Positions 37,283 through 46,201 of a stretch of 64,000 bases of DNA are shown in pieces. Below the pieces are notes generated by a model, which searched no databases, was not told where the DNA came from, and saw only the letters and a list, made by a program, of their open reading frames with translations. This stretch comes from Conservatibacter flavescens (GTDB taxonomy: Bacteria; Pseudomonadota; Gammaproteobacteria; Enterobacterales; Pasteurellaceae). The translations under genes were made by a program, and so were the position numbers. Positions within the stretch are counted from its first letter, which is position 1. Each line of letters begins with the position of its first letter. The stretch lies in contig NZ_PHHA01000021.1 of NCBI RefSeq assembly GCF_002795425.1, positions 62,001-126,000 of the forward strand. The letters are read 5' to 3'.

Positions 37283-39504
37283 TGGCAAGTAAATACCTTT
37301 TAGAAGGGTTATTACGCCCACCTGTTGAGTTTTATCCTGCTGCAGCCCACGCTACCTGTGCTTATATATGCAGTATGGCTCCTTGGTCTTTAGCATTACA
37401 CCCATCTATTGGTTATGGTTTAGCCGTAGGATTTGGTGGGCTGAGTTATTTACGTTTTCGACAAGGCTGGCGTATTGTGCGTTATCACCGCAATTTAAAG
37501 CGTTTACCACATTATGCGTTAACTAGTCGACAAATTCCAGTGAGTACTAAATATCTCTTCCTTGGGAGAGGATTTGAATGGCAACCAGAACATACCCAAC
37601 GACTTTATGACTGTTTTTCAGCCGACGGGAAAAAATATTTACGCCCTTCTAAACTCTTTAATATGGCAAGAGAATATGAAAAACACCACGATAATGTTAT
37701 CACAAAATTAACGACCCGTGATTCGCCTTTAAACCCCGTTCGTCCCTTGCCTCCTGTAGAGGGCATTCCAGCAATTCACGGGATTGAATTAAATGAAATT
37801 GATGTTATGCAGCCACTTAATTCAAGGGGAGGACATACTGCAGTATTTGGTACAACAGGCGTTGGTAAAACACGTTTTGCGGAAGTGTTAGTCACCCAAG
37901 ATATTCATCGTGGAAAAACGCAATCGGAGCGTGAGGTTGTTGTCTTTTTTGACCCGAAAGGCGATCCTGATATGTTAAAGCGAATGTATGCAGAAGCTAA
38001 GCGGGCGGGACGAGATAAAGAATTTTATATGTTCCATTTGGGTTACCCTGAAAAATCAGCTCGTTATAATCCAATTGGACGTTTTGGTCGAGTATCTGAG
38101 GTTGCAGGACGAATTTCTGGGCAATTAAGCGGTGCTGGGAACTCAGCTGCATTTAAGGAATTTGCGTGGCGTTTTGTCAATATTGTTGCAAGAGCACTGG
38201 TTGAAATGGGAGAACGCCCAAATTATTCACAAATTTCTCGGTTTGTGCAAAATATTGATAGCTTGTTCTTAAATTATGCTAAAAATTATTTTGATGCAAA
38301 AAATCCAGATATTTGGCAAGGGTTATTAAATATTGCTGCAAATGTAGATGTCAAAAATTTATCTTTTGGAATGAAAGAACGTCCATTAATTTGGGTAATA
38401 AATCAGTATATTTTAGAAAATAAAATTTTTGATCCTGTACTGGAAGGGCTTGCTACAGCAGTACGCTATGATAAAACGTATTTTGATAAAATTGTTGCAT
38501 CATTACTCCCGTTATTAGAGAAATTAACGACGGGTAAAATCGAAGAATTATTATCACCAAATTATAATGATGTTAATGATGAACGCCCTATTTTTGACTG
38601 GGAAGAAGTCATTCGTAAACGCGGTATCGTGTATGTTGGATTAGATGCCTTATCTGATGCAACGGTTGCCGCTGCAGTGGGTAATAGTATGTTTGCCGAT
38701 CTTGTTTCAATGGCTGGGCATATCTATAAACATGGCGTAGATGAAGGATTACCAGAGGCATTTAAAGGTAGTGCAAAACCCGTCAAAATCAATCTACATT
38801 GTGATGAGTTTAATGAATTAATGGGTGATGAATTTATCCCATTGATTAATAAGGGGCGAGGTGCAGGTATGCAAGTAACGGCATATACACAAACTATTGC
38901 CGATATTGAAGCTCGATTAGGTAACAGAGCTAAAGCGGAACAAACTATTGGTAACTTCAATACATTGATCATGTTCCGGGTAAAATCACCCGCGACGGCT
39001 AAATTATTGACAGATCAACTACATAAAGTCACTATTTTACAAAGTATGGTCACATCAAGTTTTACTGACTCAAGTAATCCAGATGATGATAAAGCTTTTA
39101 CGTCTAATACAGGGGAACGGATTTCACAAAAAGAAGTGCCATTGCTTGATGTTGCTAATGTAACAAATTTACCAAAAGGACAAGCTTTTATCCTGATGAA
39201 TGGAAGTACCCTATATAAAGTTAGAATGCCCTTGCCTGCTATTGATAAAAATGATGTGATTCCTGCATCTATGCAAGAATTGCTTGAAAAAATGCAAAAA
39301 AACTATCACGTAGCATCGAATTGGTGGGAACCTGCTTTTAAAGAATATACACCATCAAAAGATATTATCAGCTCATTTGAAAGTATGGTAACTGATGAAA
39401 AAATAGCAAAAGCTGACATAGATTGGGGAGGTGACGTTGATATGCCAGAAGATGATATCAGCGATACAGATATAGATGAGCAAGAAATAGGAGGAGAAGA
39501 ATAA
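37282..39504 (+). CDS. traD: TraD, type IV coupling protein (PFGI-1 class)
   Basis: This 740-residue coupling ATPase brings the relaxase-DNA complex to the channel. An N-terminal membrane part (about 20-60) is followed by Walker A 'FGTTGVGKTRFAE' (about 188-200) and 'VVFFDPKGDPDMLKR'. 'CDEFNELMGDEFIPLINKGRGAGMQVTAYTQT' is the Walker B/motif 3 region. The acidic tail 'DVDMPEDDISDTDIDEQEIGGEE' may bind partners. The stop is shared with the next start. Confidence 0.93.
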   Translation: MASKYLLEGLLRPPVEFYPAAAHATCAYICSMAPWSLALHPSIGYGLAVGFGGLSYLRFRQGWRIVRYHRNLKRLPHYALTSRQIPVSTKYLFLGRGFEWQPEHTQRLYDCFSADGKKYLRPSKLFNMAREYEKHHDNVITKLTTRDSPLNPVRPLPPVEGIPAIHGIELNEIDVMQPLNSRGGHTAVFGTTGVGKTRFAEVLVTQDIHRGKTQSEREVVVFFDPKGDPDMLKRMYAEAKRAGRDKEFYMFHLGYPEKSARYNPIGRFGRVSEVAGRISGQLSGAGNSAAFKEFAWRFVNIVARALVEMGERPNYSQISRFVQNIDSLFLNYAKNYFDAKNPDIWQGLLNIAANVDVKNLSFGMKERPLIWVINQYILENKIFDPVLEGLATAVRYDKTYFDKIVASLLPLLEKLTTGKIEELLSPNYNDVNDERPIFDWEEVIRKRGIVYVGLDALSDATVAAAVGNSMFADLVSMAGHIYKHGVDEGLPEAFKGSAKPVKINLHCDEFNELMGDEFIPLINKGRGAGMQVTAYTQTIADIEARLGNRAKAEQTIGNFNTLIMFRVKSPATAKLLTDQLHKVTILQSMVTSSFTDSSNPDDDKAFTSNTGERISQKEVPLLDVANVTNLPKGQAFILMNGSTLYKVRMPLPAIDKNDVIPASMQELLEKMQKNYHVASNWWEPAFKEYTPSKDIISSFESMVTDEKIAKADIDWGGDVDMPEDDISDTDIDEQEIGGEE

Positions 39505-39842
39505 TGTCATTTGAACAGGAAACTAATTTATTAGATTTACCAAATCAATATATTAATTTTGAAGGGAATTTTGCCGTATCTTGCGGATTACCCAATTCAA
39601 AGGAATTATTGTTTTATCTTGAACCTTATTTAAATCAATGGGTAGAAAATAATGATTCTGTTCATCAATTTGCAACAAGGTTTGCGAATGCTGGGCTTTC
39701 ATTATGGACAGCAAGTGATGTATCTATAACAGAAGATGATAGATTACATCAGCGTGCTTATTTTTACCTTGTTTCAGAGCAAGGCGAACAAGGATATGTT
39801 TTGATTCATTGTCAATTATCTCATAAGGATCATTTACAATAA
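39504..39842 (+). CDS. Hypothetical protein between traD and TIGR03747-type gene
   Basis: This 112-residue soluble acidic protein is unrecognised. It has a Trp/Tyr-rich C-terminal half ('AYFYLVSEQGEQGYVLIHC'). Start and stop overlap both neighbours by one base, so it is a firm member of the transfer operon. Confidence 0.7.
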   Translation: MSFEQETNLLDLPNQYINFEGNFAVSCGLPNSKELLFYLEPYLNQWVENNDSVHQFATRFANAGLSLWTASDVSITEDDRLHQRAYFYLVSEQGEQGYVLIHCQLSHKDHLQ

Positions 39843-40531
39843 TGACAGAGCAAACCACGAAAAAAGTGAAGAAAAAGGGGATATGTAATGCTTTATCAGC
39901 ATTGATTGCTGCACTTTTTATTTCACTCTTATTAAGCATTCTCTTTGAATGGTTAGGCATTGTCTTTCTTTGGCCAGAACAAGGTTATTTGCATAGTCAA
40001 GAAATGATGATTCAGGAGCTTGGTTGGATTTCTGAAAATACGACACACCGTTTATTTGGTTATACGCCTGCAGAACTTGCCAGTGCTATAACGCTTTCTG
40101 TTCATGATTGGCTTTTTGTGAAAACGGGGTTTCAAGATTGGTTACATTCGTCAAAACAACATAGCGATTGGGAGCAACTTATCTATTATTATGGTGGTTC
40201 TTACCTAGAAGCAATTATCTACGTTTCCATTACCTTTGTGATTCGATTAATGGTGATTGTGCTAACAAGCCCATTGTTTTTATTATCTGCTTTTACTGGG
40301 TTTACTGAAGGATTGATGATGCGAGATTTACGCAAATTTGGCTCAGGTAGAGAATCCAGTTTTCTTTACCATCACGCACGTCGTTATATTAAACCCGTGA
40401 TGATTGGGTCTTGGATCATTTACCTTTCTATTCCTTTTTCTGTGCATCCCAATTTAATTTTGATTCCTGCTGCCTTTTTATTTGGTCTCTCTATTTGTAT
40501 AACAACGGCAAGTTTCAAAAAATACTTATGA
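39842..40531 (+). CDS. TIGR03747-type ICE membrane protein
   Basis: This 229-residue inner membrane protein has about four membrane segments and the family motif 'FTGFTEGLMMRDLRKFGSGRESSFLYHHARR' in a cytoplasmic loop (about 155-185). It accompanies TraD in PFGI-1-type ICEs. Role unknown. Confidence 0.82.
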   Translation: MTEQTTKKVKKKGICNALSALIAALFISLLLSILFEWLGIVFLWPEQGYLHSQEMMIQELGWISENTTHRLFGYTPAELASAITLSVHDWLFVKTGFQDWLHSSKQHSDWEQLIYYYGGSYLEAIIYVSITFVIRLMVIVLTSPLFLLSAFTGFTEGLMMRDLRKFGSGRESSFLYHHARRYIKPVMIGSWIIYLSIPFSVHPNLILIPAAFLFGLSICITTASFKKYL

Positions 40532-40572
40532 TGGTAAAATGCTTTCAATTAGACTAAGGTTGGGAGCATTTT

Positions 40573-41079
40573 ATGGATACGTTAACAAAAATAATCTTTA
40601 TCTATACTATTATCATCATTTTGTTGATTATGTTTGTAGCTATTGTTGATAAATATACGTCTGTTGTATTTTTTAATAAATTAGAATCACTTTTAAAGAA
40701 AGGAACGCTAAATGAGGTTAGCTTAATTATTTTAATTCATCAAACTAAAGTTAAGCGTTATTATGTATTTTATACACTGAGAAAACTGTATTTAATGACA
40801 TTACTCAATGATATAAAAGAACATCAAGATATTTTGTTAAAATTAATACGATATTATGAAAGCGAAGTTGACTTAGTGAATTTGCCAAATAATTTAAAAA
40901 AGACAATTAAATTACTTCAACCTAGTACCCCTTCAGCACTCATTAAACAATTAACCGATGAAATTAATACACTTTATTTATCAGATAAAAAACACAAGAT
41001 ATGTAATCTGATTCTGGGTGGTGCTGGTGTTTTCTTAACGATAATTAGCTTTATACAAAATTATTATAAAATTTTTTAA
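40573..41079 (+). CDS. Hypothetical membrane protein
   Basis: This 168-residue protein has an N-terminal membrane segment (about 5-28) and one at the C-terminus (about 143-163), with a Lys/Leu-rich helical centre. It is unrecognised, lower in G+C than neighbouring genes, and interrupts the usual TIGR03747-RAQPRD order; it may be an acquired gene (e.g. exclusion). Confidence 0.6.
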   Translation: MDTLTKIIFIYTIIIILLIMFVAIVDKYTSVVFFNKLESLLKKGTLNEVSLIILIHQTKVKRYYVFYTLRKLYLMTLLNDIKEHQDILLKLIRYYESEVDLVNLPNNLKKTIKLLQPSTPSALIKQLTDEINTLYLSDKKHKICNLILGGAGVFLTIISFIQNYYKIF

Positions 41080-41140
41080 AATAATTTTGAGATGCATTAT
41101 ACGGTAATGTTGGAATAATAGGTGTTATTCTTATTATTAG

Positions 41141-41335
41141 ATGGTACGTATTATGGCAAATTTTTATCTTGGTTTAGTGCTCTTAATGATTTGTGGTGCA
41201 AGCACTTTCGTAGGATTTACCGCTTTGTTCAGCGAGCCAAGACAATATAGGCTCGCTTGTTTCTATTTTATTCTCGGTATAAATACATTATCCATCGCAT
41301 TATATCTATTTTCTCCATTTCTAAAATTCTCTTAA
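41141..41335 (+). CDS. Small hypothetical membrane protein
   Basis: This protein of 64 residues (60 from the second Met at 41153) has two membrane segments. No family recognised. The ribosome site is weak. Confidence 0.45.
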   Translation: MVRIMANFYLGLVLLMICGASTFVGFTALFSEPRQYRLACFYFILGINTLSIALYLFSPFLKFS

Positions 41336-41379
41336 TTCTGAATAGAATTTCCCATTAAATTCCTACGCTGTTTTTGGCA

Positions 41380-41406
41380 ACCTTAACCCGAATCAATTTT
41401 AAAGGT
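41380..41406 (+). promoter_or_regulatory. Weak ribosome-site pairing before the RAQPRD gene
   Basis: ACCTTAA (41380-41386) can pair with TTAAAGGT (41399-41406) with one bulge; AGGT/AGGAG is the ribosome site of ATG 41412. Short, so low confidence. Confidence 0.25.
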
Positions 41407-41411
41407 AGGAG

Positions 41412-41750
41412 ATGTCAATGAACACGTTAGGAAAAGCAACTTTATTTGCGGTTTCAATTGTAGCAATTAATGTGCAAGCAACTGAAAAAGAGCAACTTGC
41501 TCAAGCGATAAAGCAGTTAGATGCAGCACAACTATCACTGCAACGAGCGAATGCCGAAGCGAGAACTTCAGCAAAAAGCCGCGAATATTTTGATTATGGT
41601 GCTATTACGCAAGATATTAACGCGATAAAAAGTGGCATTAATCAATATATAAACCCTTCTCGAGCTATTCCTCGTGATCCTAACGCTTTTCGCACCTTGA
41701 AAGAAGACTATACCAAGTTGAGAAATCAGGGAGAAAAGCGTGGCAAATGA
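41412..41750 (+). CDS. RAQPRD family ICE protein
   Basis: This 112-residue exported protein has a signal peptide (about 1-23, cleavage near 'VQATE'), long helices, and 'AIPRDPNAFRTL' near the C-terminus, corresponding to the name-giving motif. It starts the second T4SS block. It overlaps the next gene by 11 bases. Confidence 0.8.
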   Translation: MSMNTLGKATLFAVSIVAINVQATEKEQLAQAIKQLDAAQLSLQRANAEARTSAKSREYFDYGAITQDINAIKSGINQYINPSRAIPRDPNAFRTLKEDYTKLRNQGEKRGK

Positions 41751-41976
41751 TTATACACCCGTTGATGCTTTTCAAGCAGCAAGTGGAATCAACGCAACTG
41801 AATTACGTACCTTTTTAGCTATTTGCTTCATTGCGGCACTTTTTTTTGCTTATGTTTGGGCGATTAAAAAGGGGTTTGATGGTTTTCATGTTGACGGAGA
41901 CATTTTTGGTTATTTGAAATTGGTTCTTAAAGGGGCAGCGATAATTATCGTTGTCGTAATATTTTTCACTTATTAG
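41740..41976 (+). CDS. TIGR03758-type ICE membrane protein
   Basis: This 78-residue protein has two membrane segments (about 24-42 and 60-77). The pattern 'AFQAASGI...LRTFLAICFIAALFFAYVWAI' matches this small T4SS family. It may be a pilin-like or inner-membrane subunit. Confidence 0.8.
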   Translation: MANDYTPVDAFQAASGINATELRTFLAICFIAALFFAYVWAIKKGFDGFHVDGDIFGYLKLVLKGAAIIIVVVIFFTY

Positions 41977-41984
41977 GGGAATCT

Positions 41985-42395
41985 ATGAATCCTTTACATT
42001 CACTTACTTTCAAAGCAAAACAAGGTTGGCAATGGGTATCGCAACGCTATCTCGCGGTAATGTTATTCTGCTTCGGTGCGATTCAAAATGCATTTGCAGC
42101 AGGACCTGATGCATCCAAAATTCCAGATTTCCAAATCCCGGGTGTAGATAGTAACACTAAAGATCCAATGGAAATTATCTATATCGTTGTCAAGTCACTT
42201 GTAACCCTTGCCGCTGTGCTATTCGCTGCTTGGTGTATTATGACGGTGGTTAAGGCATTGATTAAAACGTATAACCAAGCAACGGATGAATCCGACAAAA
42301 AAGGGTGGGGACCATTTATCGCCGCACTTATTATCGGTTTTATTCTTATCTTCTTCTCACTATGGTTAGTAAAAATGGCTATCGGCCTTTTCTAA
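41985..42395 (+). CDS. TIGR03745-type ICE membrane protein
   Basis: This 136-residue protein has a signal-like segment (about 18-38, 'LAVMLFCFGAIQNAFAAG') and two further membrane segments (about 63-88, 103-132). The size, topology and position suggest a VirB2/TraA-like pilin precursor or VirB3-like subunit. Confidence 0.8.
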   Translation: MNPLHSLTFKAKQGWQWVSQRYLAVMLFCFGAIQNAFAAGPDASKIPDFQIPGVDSNTKDPMEIIYIVVKSLVTLAAVLFAAWCIMTVVKALIKTYNQATDESDKKGWGPFIAALIIGFILIFFSLWLVKMAIGLF

Positions 42396-42419
42396 TCTCA
42401 CATACCCACAGGATAAGCC

Positions 42420-42788
42420 ATGTCAAATCAAGATGAAATCCAATTCCTACCTACTCGTTTAAACCGAGAAGCGACCGTATATGGTGGGATGACTGTATCT
42501 GAGTTTGGTTTAACAGCTGCAATAGGCTTTGGTGTTGGACTTGTATTAGGCATTATTCTGTGGGTCATCGGACTATCGTGGCTTTTTGTTCCAGCTCTAG
42601 CAATGTTGCTATGTATTGTATTTGTATTGATCGGAAAAACACTTGTCGCACGTTTAAAAAGAGGTAAGCCTGAAGCCTATTTAAACCGTCTTATTGAAGA
42701 GCGTATTGATTCACTTTTAGGCGGTAATAAATTTATTCGGCGACAAGGTTTTTGGAACACTCGTCGTTCTTCAAAAGGATTATTTTAA
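42420..42788 (+). CDS. TIGR03750-type ICE protein
   Basis: This 122-residue protein opens 'IQFLPTRLNREATVYGGMTVSEFG', has two membrane segments (about 33-52, 55-78), and ends with a basic loop. It is similar in layout to TraL/VirB3. The stop TAA shares its last base with the next ATG. Confidence 0.82.
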   Translation: MSNQDEIQFLPTRLNREATVYGGMTVSEFGLTAAIGFGVGLVLGIILWVIGLSWLFVPALAMLLCIVFVLIGKTLVARLKRGKPEAYLNRLIEERIDSLLGGNKFIRRQGFWNTRRSSKGLF

Positions 42789-43426
42789 TGAGTAGACTAA
42801 AAAGCGAGTTAAAAAATAAAGATCGCCAACTGACTGTAGCAAAGATTTCGGTTATTTGTATTACTGTTATCTGTTTTGCGCTTATTTTTGTTATTTATAC
42901 ATTTCCAAGTACGCTACGAATTTTTATCCCACCTGATATGAGAGCAGCTAGCCAGCGGCCTTGGTGGGAAGTACCGCCTGCAACAGTCTATGCTTTTGCC
43001 TATCAAACTTTTCAACAACTTAACCGCTGGACATTAGATGGGACAAACGATTATGAGAAAAATATTACTGCACTTAAACCTTATTTAACGCCATCTTGTG
43101 AAGCCTTTTTACAAAAGGATTATGAAGACAGACAACGTCATAGTGAATTACGTGATCGGGTTCGTGGGGTTTATGAAATTCCTGGAAGAGGATTTAGTGA
43201 TGAAAGGGTCATTATTCATAATCAAGATAGTTGGACAGTAAATTTAGATCTCAGTGTTGATGAATATTATAAAGATGAGCCTGTTAAACGTGTTTTAACC
43301 CGTTTTCCTATCAGTATTGTTCGAATGGATGTTGATTCTCAGCGTAACCCGTGGGGATTAGGATTTAATTGCTATTCTTCTATTCCATTACGTTTAGAGG
43401 CTAGCGAAACAGGGGAGAAAAAGTAA
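42788..43426 (+). CDS. TIGR03746-type ICE protein (TraE/VirB8-like)
   Basis: This 212-residue protein has a short cytoplasmic N-terminus, one membrane segment (about 17-40), and a periplasmic domain. 'PPATVYAFAYQTFQQLNRWTLDG' and 'YLTPSCEAFLQKDYEDR' are family motifs. The topology is like that of VirB8/TraE inner-membrane platform proteins. The ATG at 42788 overlaps the previous stop. Confidence 0.82.
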   Translation: MSRLKSELKNKDRQLTVAKISVICITVICFALIFVIYTFPSTLRIFIPPDMRAASQRPWWEVPPATVYAFAYQTFQQLNRWTLDGTNDYEKNITALKPYLTPSCEAFLQKDYEDRQRHSELRDRVRGVYEIPGRGFSDERVIIHNQDSWTVNLDLSVDEYYKDEPVKRVLTRFPISIVRMDVDSQRNPWGLGFNCYSSIPLRLEASETGEKK

Positions 43427-44353
43427 ATGAGCTATAAAGTATTAAGCAATTTAACCGCTCTTTTAATCGGCGGATGTGCATTAACTGCTCAAGCTGATAT
43501 TTTAATGAAGTGGCAACGTATTCCACTTTCTGTTGATTTACAGGTAGAAAAGGAACGAATCATTCTTGTTGATAAAAATGTCAAGGTGGGCTACCCAAAA
43601 TCCCTTGATGGAAAAATACGTTTGCAGTCAACTGGGGGAGCCGTTTATATCAAAGCATTGGAAGCATTTCCTACTGCACGTTTACAGCTCAAGGATATGA
43701 TGACGAATGAAATCATTTTAATTGATGTTGCTGCAAAAGAGAAAATTGCAAACCCAGAAGAAACTATTCGTTTGGTTTATGAGGGAAAACTAGAAAATCA
43801 ACCAAGTAATTTTAATCAAAATGATGAGTTCCAGGAAATAACCGATATTCCAGTACCTCAACTACCTGTTCCTGCTGCACTTACACGTTATGCTGCACAA
43901 ATGCTCTATGCTCCATTAAGAACAGTAGAACCTGTTGCTGGTGTACGGCAAGTTGCTCATAGGTTACCAACAAAAATTACGACATTATTACCTGCTTTAC
44001 CTGTAACAGCTACACCATTAATGAGTTGGCAATTAGATGATTATATTGTAACCGCAGTACGTTTACAAAATCGTGGTACACAACGGTTAGAGCTTGATCC
44101 AAGAGAACTACAAGGGCGTTTTTATGCTGCAACTTTTCAACACGCTTGGTTAGGAGGAGCTGGTTCGACAGAAGATACAACAACGGTTTACTTGGTAACA
44201 GAAGGTTATCCTAATAAAGCATTTATTCCCGAAACAAAACTTTATTCACCACCTAAAAAGCTGAAGAAAACAACAAAGATTGTTGTGAAAAAAGTTATTG
44301 ATGGGACGAGAGCGTCAACACTATCTAAGGAGAGTCAGAATGAAAGCCAATAA
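43427..44353 (+). CDS. TIGR03749-type ICE protein (TraK/VirB9-like)
   Basis: This 308-residue exported protein has a signal peptide (about 1-24, cleavage near 'AQADI'), a beta-rich N-terminal domain ('MKWQRIPLSVDLQVEKERIILV'), a Pro-rich hinge (about 142-155) and a C-terminal beta domain. The likely role is the secretin/VirB9-like outer-membrane core. A basic tail overlaps the next gene by 14 bases. Confidence 0.8.
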   Translation: MSYKVLSNLTALLIGGCALTAQADILMKWQRIPLSVDLQVEKERIILVDKNVKVGYPKSLDGKIRLQSTGGAVYIKALEAFPTARLQLKDMMTNEIILIDVAAKEKIANPEETIRLVYEGKLENQPSNFNQNDEFQEITDIPVPQLPVPAALTRYAAQMLYAPLRTVEPVAGVRQVAHRLPTKITTLLPALPVTATPLMSWQLDDYIVTAVRLQNRGTQRLELDPRELQGRFYAATFQHAWLGGAGSTEDTTTVYLVTEGYPNKAFIPETKLYSPPKKLKKTTKIVVKKVIDGTRASTLSKESQNESQ

Positions 44354-45785
44354 AATGTTTCTTGTGATCTCCTTGATTATTATTTTAATGATCGGTGGTG
44401 TGTCTTATCTATTGTTTAGTAACTCAGCTCCATCATTACCAATATCAAACAAAAATGTGTTGGATACAGCTATCAAAGATCTTACACCGGAAGAGATTCG
44501 TCAGCTTGGGCTAGAAGGCGATACCAAAAATGATACGGTACGTACATTAATTGGTGCTGCGAAGGAAGGTAATCGTAGATACGACAGAGTGATTTCTCAA
44601 AATGACAAAATTATACGGGAAAATGAAGAGCTCCGTAAAAGAGAACAAAATGTACAACAACAAGTCGATGAGGCTGTACAGGCTAAAACGCAAGAGTTAC
44701 AAGATGTCGTTGAAATGTTAAAAAGTGAAATTGCCCATTTAGCTCAAAACCAAACAACATCTAACCAAGCGGTATCATCTCAAGAAAATATATCGACCAA
44801 TAGCACAGGGAACATTCAATCAAATACGCCTTTGCCTATTGGCAATACTGTACCAGGATCAACCTCTATAATTGATGATGAAAATGCGGTGGAATGGATT
44901 AGTCCAGATGATCAAATTCAAGACGAGAAAAATCCAGCAAAAATAGGTTTTCCTAATAACCATACACCAAATGGCTATACCTCTGGTAAAAGAGGACTGC
45001 CATTTATTGAAGGAAGCGATGATAACGCAACTGGAACAAATACTGCTCAAACTCGCTCATTGAATTCAAAGCAGAAAAAGAAAATAGCCACTTATACTAT
45101 ACCAGAGAATTCCACTTTAATGGGTTCAACATCAATGACTGCACTTTTAGGTCGTATTCCTATTGGTAATTCAGTCAATGATCCTTATCCATTTAAAGTC
45201 ATTATTGGGCGAGATAATCTTATTGCGAACGGCATTGAATTACCAGATATTGAGCAAGCGATTGTCTCAGGGACAGCAACAGGTGATTGGACGCTCTCTT
45301 GTGTCCGAGGGAATGTTAAAAGTCTGACTTTTGTTTTCAGTGATGGACGTATTGTTACCAGTGGAAAAAACAATAGTGAGACGATTGGCTGGTTATCTGA
45401 TCCACATGGAATTCCTTGTATTCCTGGTGAGCGAAAAACGAATGCGCCTGAATATTTAGGTACACACTTTCTATTAGCTGCTGCAGGAGCAGCTGCGCAA
45501 GGCTATTCTCAAGCTCAAACGACCACGGTTGTTGATGGTAATGCTGTCGTTGGAGCCGTAACTGGGCAACAAGGTAAATATGTCGTTGGACAAGCACTTG
45601 GGCAAGGCATTCAAGAAACAGCAAACTGGTTTAAGGAACGTTATGGCCAAAATTTCGATGCAGTATATGTTCCTCCAGGTCATGCTGTGGCCATTCACAT
45701 AGATAAAGCGATTGAAATTGATTATGACCTCGATGGTCGCAAAGTGAAATATGGACGAGTTTCTCGTTCATCTCAACTTGATTAA
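44340..45785 (+). CDS. TIGR03752-type ICE protein (TraB/VirB10-like)
   Basis: This 481-residue protein has a membrane anchor (about 5-24), a coiled coil (about 80-145), a disordered Asn/Thr-rich stretch, and a VirB10-like C-terminal beta domain with 'KKIATYTIPENSTLMGSTSMTALLGRIPIG'. It spans the envelope to link inner and outer T4SS parts. ATG 44340 has AAGGAGAG upstream; 44298 is unlikely. Confidence 0.85.
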   Translation: MKANKMFLVISLIIILMIGGVSYLLFSNSAPSLPISNKNVLDTAIKDLTPEEIRQLGLEGDTKNDTVRTLIGAAKEGNRRYDRVISQNDKIIRENEELRKREQNVQQQVDEAVQAKTQELQDVVEMLKSEIAHLAQNQTTSNQAVSSQENISTNSTGNIQSNTPLPIGNTVPGSTSIIDDENAVEWISPDDQIQDEKNPAKIGFPNNHTPNGYTSGKRGLPFIEGSDDNATGTNTAQTRSLNSKQKKKIATYTIPENSTLMGSTSMTALLGRIPIGNSVNDPYPFKVIIGRDNLIANGIELPDIEQAIVSGTATGDWTLSCVRGNVKSLTFVFSDGRIVTSGKNNSETIGWLSDPHGIPCIPGERKTNAPEYLGTHFLLAAAGAAAQGYSQAQTTTVVDGNAVVGAVTGQQGKYVVGQALGQGIQETANWFKERYGQNFDAVYVPPGHAVAIHIDKAIEIDYDLDGRKVKYGRVSRSSQLD

Positions 45786-45796
45786 GGAATGATGTG

Positions 45797-46201
45797 ATGA
45801 AAAAGATAACGATGTTAAGTGTTATAGGTCTCGTATTTTTGCTCTCTGCCTGCTCAACTTCTCAAAAAGAGCTATTACCTACGGGAGAAGAAACAATGCG
45901 TGATATTTGGAATAAAGGCGGTAGTGAGGCCCAATTACAATATTATCGAGATAGTGATAACCGTCGGATTGATCCTGTTAATTACATTTCAAGCAATGAG
46001 CAGAGTGCATATACCCGAACAGCGGAAAATGAAATTAAAAACCTGTTTCCGCAGCTCCCTAATCCTGATTTGATTATGTATGTTTACCCGCATTTATCAA
46101 CCTCCGGTGAACCAATGCCGATACCAGGCTATTCCACAGTAATTCCATTTTATGGTCGAGTGCAGTATGCCCAACCAGGTGAACGTACAAGGGGGTTATA
46201 A
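45797..46201 (+). CDS. TIGR03751-type ICE lipoprotein (TraV-like position)
   Basis: This 134-residue lipoprotein has the lipobox 'FLLSAC' (Cys about 18), then 'EETMRDIWNKGG' and 'NPDLIMYVYPHLSTSGEPMPIPGYSTVIPFY'. It corresponds in position to TraV/VirB7 partners of the outer-membrane core. A GTG at 45794 directly precedes the ATG and is an alternative. TAATG overlap with the ATPase. Confidence 0.85.
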   Translation: MKKITMLSVIGLVFLLSACSTSQKELLPTGEETMRDIWNKGGSEAQLQYYRDSDNRRIDPVNYISSNEQSAYTRTAENEIKNLFPQLPNPDLIMYVYPHLSTSGEPMPIPGYSTVIPFYGRVQYAQPGERTRGL